The notes under the pieces were generated by a model. The model searched no databases, was not told the DNA's origin, and was given only the letters and a program-made list of their open reading frames with translations. The position numbers and the translations under genes are program-made. Shown piece by piece: positions 33,016 to 34,750 of a stretch of DNA of 34,750 nt (its first letter is position 1; every line of letters begins with the position of its first letter). The DNA comes from Thermoplasmata archaeon (lineage in GTDB: Archaea > Thermoplasmatota > Thermoplasmata > Thermoplasmatales > ARK-15). The stretch covers positions 1 to 34,750 of the forward strand of contig JAGDXS010000031.1 in the NCBI GenBank assembly GCA_023261755.1. The letters are read 5' to 3'.

Positions 33016-34065
33016 ATGCTTTATATATTGACTACAACAGGCAAATGCAATTTAAATTGCAAATATTGCGGTGGTTCGTTTCCTGAAAATTTAGTTCCTT
33101 ACAGAATAAAATACAATATGGATTTATTAATTGGGATGATCAATAGCGATAAGAATGCAACAGTTGTATATTATGGCGGTGAGCCATTAATGAATAAAAA
33201 ATTCATCGAGGAAATGAACTCAAAATTAAATGTGAAAAGAATTGGCATTCAAACAAATGCAACACTGGTAAAAAATTTAGATGAAAAGTTCTGGAATCCT
33301 TTCAATTTTGCATTGCTATCATTAGATGGTGATGAAAATATTACAGATAAAAACAGAGGAAATGGCGTTTATAAAAAAGTTATTGAATCAGCAATGTATC
33401 TAAAAAATTTTAATAAAGAGTTAATTGCAAGGATGGCAATTACGAAAGATTCAGACATTTATAGAGATGTAATGCATATAATAAATTTAAATCTCTTTGA
33501 TAAAGTGCATTGGCAGCTTGATGTGATATGGGATGAGAGATGGGATGTTTTAAAATTTGCGGAGGAGAATTATTTACCCGGTATAGAAAAATTGATGGAT
33601 TTTTTTGTAAATAATGCAAGAAATGGCAAAATAATAAAAATTGTACCTTTCCTGGGTATTTTATCAGCCTATTATTTTAAGAAATTCGACTATTACCCTT
33701 GCGGTGCAGGAAAAAGTTCAATTACAATAAATTCTGATGGTAGAATATTAGCCTGCCCTATTGCAGTGAGTGAGGAATGGAACGTTTTAGGAGAAATAGG
33801 TAAGAATTACAAACTCATTGGACCACCGGAGGATTGCTTATATTGCCCATATTTTGGATACTGTGGAGGTAGGTGCCTTTTCTCATACAAGGAAAGATAC
33901 TGGGGTCAAAATGGTTTCAAAGATGTTTGTTATATTACTAAAAAGACAATAGACATAGTTTTATCAAGGTCAGAAGAATTGAATGATCTAATTAATAAAA
34001 AAATACTGAATAAAAATGATTTATATTATGATCCTACTGAAGATTCAACTGAAATAATTCCATGA
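33016..34065 (+). CDS. Radical SAM protein with C-terminal SPASM-like cluster domain
   Basis: The 349-residue protein has the radical SAM cluster motif CNLNCKYC (C11, C15, C18) and YYGGEPLMN (GGE motif for SAM). LLSLDGDENITDKNRG also matches. The C-terminal third has cysteines in YPCGAGKSS, RILACPIAV, CLYCPYFGYCGGRC and DVCYIT. This resembles a SPASM/Twitch region binding auxiliary Fe-S clusters. I believe it belongs with the archaeal AF1577-type putative peptide-modifying radical SAM enzymes, but that rests on memory of the family. No obvious precursor peptide is adjacent. The ATG at 33016 is preferred to a TTG at 33013. Confidence 0.85.
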   Translation: MLYILTTTGKCNLNCKYCGGSFPENLVPYRIKYNMDLLIGMINSDKNATVVYYGGEPLMNKKFIEEMNSKLNVKRIGIQTNATLVKNLDEKFWNPFNFALLSLDGDENITDKNRGNGVYKKVIESAMYLKNFNKELIARMAITKDSDIYRDVMHIINLNLFDKVHWQLDVIWDERWDVLKFAEENYLPGIEKLMDFFVNNARNGKIIKIVPFLGILSAYYFKKFDYYPCGAGKSSITINSDGRILACPIAVSEEWNVLGEIGKNYKLIGPPEDCLYCPYFGYCGGRCLFSYKERYWGQNGFKDVCYITKKTIDIVLSRSEELNDLINKKILNKNDLYYDPTEDSTEIIP

Positions 34066-34109
34066 AATGCAATATTTAAATAATAGCTTTTCATTAAATA
34101 AATTGGTTT

Positions 34110-34583
34110 ATGGATGAACAGGAACTTAAAAATAAAATACTTAACGCGTACAGGATAGAAAAATATGCTGAATTAGTATTATTATTGCTTTTTCTTGAGG
34201 AAGATAAGGAGCCATTCAGGCCCATAGCAGCAAAGCTCGTTCTTGAATCGGATGTACATAAGGATGTGATGGAAAATATTCTTAAAAAATTTAATTTGAA
34301 AGAGAATGGAAATAGCCAAATAAAAAAAACTAAGGAAGATATAGATAGAATTGATTACCGCACTCTTTTCAAAATGCTGGTTGATAATGAAATAATAGCT
34401 ATGGAAAATTATTTAGAATTATACATTTTCTCAGATTTGGATATAATTAAGAATTATTATGATAATCCTGATGAATATTATTCTTCATTAAAAGAACTTG
34501 CAAAGGAAGAATTAACACATGCTGGAAAGATTATGGATTTTATTTTTAGGAACAAATTCGGCTCTAATTCCTACCTTTTCTAA
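34110..34583 (+). CDS. Probable ferritin-like/rubrerythrin-type helical protein, C-terminus altered by an IS end
   Basis: The predicted protein is 157 residues and almost wholly helical, with two parallel halves. YRIEKYAELVLLLLFLEED and LESDVHKDV form the first. NEIIAMENYLELYIF and LKELAKEELTHAGKIMDFIF form the second, where EELTH gives an ExxH diiron-type motif. This suggests a ferritin-like four-helix bundle, but ligands in the first half are not canonical, so confidence is moderate. An ATATTTAAATAAT box about 30 nt upstream supports a leaderless start. The last residues (GSNSYLF) and the stop lie inside the left-end hairpin of an IS element starting about 34559, so the original C-terminus has been replaced. 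Confidence 0.5.
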   Translation: MDEQELKNKILNAYRIEKYAELVLLLLFLEEDKEPFRPIAAKLVLESDVHKDVMENILKKFNLKENGNSQIKKTKEDIDRIDYRTLFKMLVDNEIIAMENYLELYIFSDLDIIKNYYDNPDEYYSSLKELAKEELTHAGKIMDFIFRNKFGSNSYLF

Positions 34584-34600
34584 AGTAGGATACAGAGCCG
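34559..34600. repeat. Left-end hairpin of the second IS200/IS605 element
   Basis: Outer arms CGGCTCT (34559-34565) and AGAGCCG (34594-34600) enclose an inner stem TCCTAC (34569-34574) with GTAGGA (34585-34590). This two-tier structure is analogous to the hairpin at 9347-9394. It overlaps the 3' end of the ferritin-like gene. Confidence 0.75.
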
Positions 34601-34625
34601 ATAACTTTAAATCTCTTAATTCTAT

Positions 34626-34750
34626 ATGATAACCATAATAAAACAAGAACATTGGCAATCAGCTATTGGATATGTATATAATAATTACCATATTATTTAT
34701 TCTACCAAATACAGAAGGGAAGTTTTAACAGGGGAAATTGCAGAAGCAAT
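34626..34750 (+). CDS. tnpA: IS200/IS605 Y1 transposase TnpA, N-terminal part
   Basis: From the ATG at 34626 the frame stays open to the window edge (41 codons). It contains GYVYNNYHIIYSTKYRREVL, matching the first strand and loop of IS200-type TnpA (Y-H-(I/L)-(I/V)-x-(S/V)-x-K-Y-R-R). The HUH motif and catalytic Tyr would be beyond the edge. It is clearly different from the tnpA at 8887-9306 (no close identity outside the YHxI...KYRR core). Confidence 0.8.
   Translation, partial: MITIIKQEHWQSAIGYVYNNYHIIYSTKYRREVLTGEIAEA

Larger units (their letters stand above)
34559..34750 (+). mobile_element. Left end of a second IS200/IS605-family element (continues past the window)
   Basis: A terminal hairpin at 34559-34600 is followed about 25 nt later by the start of a Y1 transposase gene. 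This is the same layout as the left end of the element at 7749-9396, but the sequence is different, so it belongs to a distinct subgroup. The right end is outside the window. Confidence 0.75.

Noticed and set aside
1-34750. CRISPR array, rRNA genes or prophage modules
   Set aside because: No regularly spaced repeats with unique spacers, no rRNA-like GC-rich blocks, and no phage structural or integrase genes were seen.

Overview
The window looks like a chromosomal segment of an AT-rich, Thermoplasmatales-like archaeon. The archaeal assignment rests on an L44e - S27e - aIF2-alpha - Nop10 - PAC2 operon, an archaeal-type Dph2, intron-less tRNA-Ser genes without an encoded CCA, and many start codons about 23-30 nt downstream of a TATA box (leaderless transcripts). 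The order-level placement is an inference from gene content: tungsten AOR, GAPN, FGGY kinases, an acidophile-like glycosylated solute-binding protein and strong A+T bias. No species is claimed.

Layout. 1-3074: the start of a sugar-nucleotide epimerase (partial), a cysteine synthase-like PLP enzyme and an M20 carbamoylase. 3226-7752: an Fe/polyamine-type ABC importer (binding protein and fused double permease), then an SCP2-domain protein and an MFS transporter. 7749-9396: an IS200/IS605 element with intact tnpA, a multiply broken tnpB and both end hairpins. It lies between the MFS gene and a small HAD phosphatase. 9934-20805: carbon metabolism and transport: FGGY kinase with an S1P-lyase-like enzyme, an EamA exporter, an unlinked ABC ATPase that could serve the importer, a PiT transporter with GAPN, and a tightly coupled aldolase - Zn-dehydrogenase - FGGY kinase operon that looks like a polyol/ketose catabolic unit. 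21029-25156: AOR, iron-type alcohol dehydrogenase and a decayed APC permease. 25212-29300: tRNA-Ser(GGA), a repeat-rich regulatory region, then a ribbon-helix-helix protein, a truncated FtsZ/tubulin-like GTPase, a DNA methyltransferase, Dph2 and PurN. 29283-32968: UspA, the translation/ribosome-biogenesis operon, a beta-hydroxyacid dehydrogenase and tRNA-Ser(GCT). 33016-34750: a radical SAM/SPASM protein, a probable ferritin-like protein and the left end of a second IS200/IS605 element running off the window.

The most unusual item is the RHH protein - FtsZ-like GTPase pair at 25614-26835. The GTPase keeps the tubulin/FtsZ nucleotide loops but ends before the catalytic T7 loop. The pair is preceded by a long imperfect inverted repeat containing four GTATT half-sites, a tandem 8-bp repeat at the promoter, and a leadered mRNA with a strong Shine-Dalgarno. 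This arrangement resembles a DNA-binding adaptor with a cytomotive GTPase and a cis site, as in type III partition systems, but the DNA-binding protein is of a different fold. That reading is a hypothesis.
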